NCBI GenBank assembly: GCA_946800325.1
Contig: OX326958.1
Coordinates: 6,954,001-7,018,000, forward strand
DNA from: Luzula sylvatica
Taxonomy: Eukaryota > Streptophyta > Magnoliopsida > Poales > Juncaceae
DNA: 64,000 nucleotides
Direction of reading: 5' to 3'
In this document: one piece after another, positions 61,466-64,000 of the stretch
How the letters are laid out: the number at the start of each line of letters is the position of its first letter
Numbering within the stretch: position 1 is the first letter of the stretch
Notes under the pieces: generated by a model
The model's database searches: none
Told to the model about the DNA's origin: nothing
The model's input: only the letters and a program-made list of their open reading frames with translations
Translations under genes and position numbers: made by a program

Positions 61466-64000
61466 CTAATTTTTCTTAGTATGAAGAAAACCACAAACTA
61501 ATTTTTTTTTTTTTGAAGAAAACCACAAACTAATTTTCTTTTTTTGAAGAAACCACAAACTAATTTTCTTTTTTTTTGAAGAAAACCACAAACTAATTTT
61601 TCTTTTTTTGAAGAAAACCACAACTAATTTTTCTTTTTTTGAAGAAAACCACAAACTAATTTATTTTTTTGAAGTAAACCACGAACTAATTTTAATTTTT
61701 TTTTTTTTTTGAAGAAAACCACAAACTAATTTTCTTTTTGTGAAGAAAACAACAAACTAATTTTCTTTTTTTTAAAGAAAACCACAAACTAATTTTCTTT
61801 TTTTGAAGAAAACCACAAACTAATTTTCTTTTTTTGAATAAAACCACAAACTAATTTTCTTTTTTTGAAGAAAACCACAAACTAATTTTATTTTTTTGAA
61901 GAAAACCACAAACTAATTTTCTTTTTTTTGAAGAAACCCACAAACTAATTTTATATTTTTGAAGAAAACCACAAACTAATTTTCTTTTGTAGAAGAAAAC
62001 CACAAACTAATTTTCTTTTTTTGAAGAAAACCACAACTAATTTTTCTTTTTTTTGAAGAAAACCACAAACTAATTTATTTTTTTTGAAGAAAACCACAAA
62101 CTAATTTTCTTTTTCTTTTTTGAAGAAAACCACAAACTAATTTTCTTTTTGTGAAGAAAACAACAAACTAATTTTCTTTTTTTTAAAGAAAACCACAAAC
62201 TAATTTTTTTTTTCTGGTTTTCTTCAAAAAACCACAAACTAATTTTCTTTTTTTGAAGAAAACCACAAACTAATTTTCTTTTTTTGAAGAAAACCACAAA
62301 CTAATTTTATTTTTTTGAAGAAAACCACAAACTAATTTTCTTTTTTTGAAGAAACCCACAAACTAATTTTATATTTTTGAAGAAAACCACAAACTAATTT
62401 TCTTTTGTAGAAGAAAACCACAAACTAATTTTCTTTTTTTGAAGAAAACCACAACTAATTTTTCTTTTTTTTGAAGAAAACCACAAACTAATTTATTTTT
62501 TTTGAAGAAAACCACAAACTAATTTTCTTTTTCTTTTTTGAAGAAAACCACAAAATAATTTTTCTTTTTTTGAAGAAAACCACAAACTAATTTCCTTTTT
62601 TTGAAGAAAACCACAATTTTTTCTGGTTTTCTTCAAAAAACCACAAACTAATTTTCTTTTTTTGAAGATAAACCACAAACTAATTTTCTTTTTTTGAAGA
62701 AACCACACACGAATTTTTTTTTTTGAAACAAACTAATTTTCTTTTTTTGAAGAAAACTACAAACTAAGTTTCTTTTTTTGAAGAAACCACAAACTAATTT
62801 TATTTTTTTGAAGAAAACCACAAACTAATTTTCTTTTTTTGAATAAAACGACAAACTAATTTTTCTTTTTTTGAAGAAAACCACAATATATTTTCTTTTT
62901 TTCAATAAAACAACAAAATAATTTTCTTTTTTTTGAAGAAATCCACAAACTAATTTTCTTTTTTTGAAGAAAACCACAAAATAAAATTTTTTTTTTGAAG
63001 AAAACCACAAAATAATTTTCTTTTTTTTAAGAAAACCATAACTAATTTTGCTTTTTTTGAAGAAAACCACAAACTAATTTATTTTTTTTGAAGAAAACCA
63101 GAAACTAATTTTTTTATTTTTTAAAGAAAACCACAAACTAATTTTCTTTTTTTGAAGAAAACCACAAACTAATTTTCTTTTTTTGAAGAAAACCACAAAC
63201 TAATTTTCTTTTTTTGAAGAAAACCACAGACTAATTTTCTTTTTTTGAAGAAAACCACGAACTAATTTTCTTTTTTTGAAGAAAACCACACACTAATTTT
63301 CTTTTTTTGAAACAAACTAATTTTCTTTTTTTGAAGAAAACCACAAACTTATTTTTCTTAGTATGAAGAAAACCACAAACTAATTTTTTTTTTTTTGAAG
63401 AAAACCACAAACTAATTTTCTTTTTTTGAAGAAACCACAAACTAATTTTCTTTTTTTTTGAAGAAAACCACAAACTAATTTTTCTTTTTTTGAAGAAAAC
63501 CACAACTAATTTTTCTTTGTTTGAAGAAAACCACAAACTAATTTATTTTTTTGAAGAAAACCACAAACTAATTTTAATTTTTTTTTTTTTTGAAGAAAAC
63601 CACAAACTAATTTACTTTTTGTGAAGAAAACAACAAACTAATTTTCTTTTTTTTAAAGAAAACCACAAACTAATTTTTTTTTTCTGGTTTTCTTCAAAAA
63701 ACCACAAACTAATTTTCTTTTTTTGAAGAAAACCACAAACTAATTTTCTTTTTTTGAAGAAAACCACAAACTAATTTTCTTTTTTTGAAGAAAACCACAA
63801 ACTAATTTTATTTTTTTGAAGAAAACCACAAACTAATTTTTTTTTTTTGAAGAAACCCACAAACTAATTTTATATTTTTGAAGAAAACCACAAACTAATT
63901 TTCTTTTGTAGAAGAAAACCACAAACTAATTTTCTTTTTTTGAAGAAAACCACAACTAATTTTTCTTTTTTTTGAAGAAAACCACAAACTAATTTATTTT
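61466..64000. repeat. Right-hand mixed D-type block, cut by the window end
   Basis: Markers typical of family D continue: TTCTTAGTATGAAG near 61484 and 63357, CTTTTTGTGAAG near 61734, 62144 and 63614, and inverted cores at 62216, 62625 and 63686. The order is not a simple copy of one neighbouring unit. The last 2.5 kb combine D-type and C-type segments (for example GAATAAAACGAC near 62841 and a CCAGAAAC monomer near 63099). The array continues past the window end. Confidence 0.75.

Larger units (their letters stand above)
1..64000. repeat. Satellite DNA array, 31-bp monomer, fills the window
   Basis: The sequence is a head-to-tail array of a 31-bp unit with consensus GAAGAAAACCAC, AAACTAATTTTC and a T7 tract. 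Runs of consensus monomers are seen for example at about 12530-12690 and 61140-61230. Frequent variants are CACAACTA with an extra T downstream, GAAGAAACC (one A lost) with TTTTATTTTTTT, GAAGAAACCCAC with TTTTATATTTTT, GAAGCAAACC, TTTTGTAGAAG, and T tracts stretched to about 17. The array has no unique insert, no coding sequence and no RNA gene. On the + strand G is rare (2 of 31) compared with C (5 of 31). The length and uniformity indicate eukaryotic heterochromatic satellite; the monomer is not one I can name. Both ends of the window lie inside the array. Confidence 0.98.

Noticed and set aside
1..64000. CRISPR array (regular repeats of about 31 bp)
   Set aside because: The repeats abut directly with no spacers, copy number is about 2,000, and no cas genes are present.
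1..64000. Telomeric repeat or plasmid iteron array
   Set aside because: The monomer has none of the G-rich short telomere motifs, and the array is far longer than any iteron set, with no replication gene nearby.
1..64000. Pure assembly artefact or low-complexity noise
   Set aside because: Specific variants and small indels occur in the same order in different HOR copies and differ in others in a nested, history-like way, which noise would not give. Individual homopolymer lengths and the 3939-bp pair remain open to error.
1..64000. Centromere protein-B box
   Set aside because: I saw no motif resembling the GC-containing CENP-B box; the monomer has only two G and no CpG.

Overview
The whole 64 kb window is one AT-rich satellite DNA array. 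I found no gene, RNA gene, transposon or unique sequence in it. The basic unit is a 31-bp monomer: GAAGAAAACCAC, then AAACTAATTTTC, then a T7 tract. The consensus has 12 A, 12 T, 5 C and 2 G (about 23% GC, no CpG). There are roughly 2,000 tandem copies in one orientation, and both window edges cut through the array, so its true length exceeds 64 kb. An uninterrupted array of this size points to a eukaryotic chromosome, for example a centromeric, pericentromeric, subtelomeric or other heterochromatic block. I do not recognise the monomer as a named satellite and cannot name the species.

The array is not a simple repeat. Dozens of monomer variants recur in fixed order and form nested higher-order repeats (HORs). 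Variants include a 24-bp short form, CAATATA and AATAAAACGAC forms, long T-tract forms, TTAATG and TTAGTATG linkers, and inverted segments. From left to right: family A has copies at 1-5610, 5611-9593 and 9594 to about 11990. A linker runs to about 12984. Family B has two 5.5-kb copies at about 12985-18490 and 18491-23958. A transitional block follows at 23959-26809. Family C has two copies of about 6.3 kb at 26810-33180 and 33181-39310. Overlapping the second C copy is family D, two copies of about 7.5 kb at 36332-43832 and 43833-51252. Nested on D are a 1807-bp tandem pair (39545-43158) and a nearly perfect 3939-bp tandem pair (47660-55537). The right end holds units of about 1.9-2.0 kb (55384 to about 60030) and mixed blocks.

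The most distinctive element is a short inverted copy of the monomer core (GGTTTTCTTC on the + strand). I count 84 of them, in three junction classes. Most form dyads with the preceding monomer; the strongest is a perfect 20-bp stem around a 16-nt spacer. Indels shared or private between HOR copies let the order of several amplification steps be read directly. The minus strand shows open frames up to 140 codons, but these are by-products of a 31-bp period and do not look like genes.

HOR boundaries come from hand alignment of shifts and are accurate to a few tens of bases at best, except where diagnostic variants fix them.
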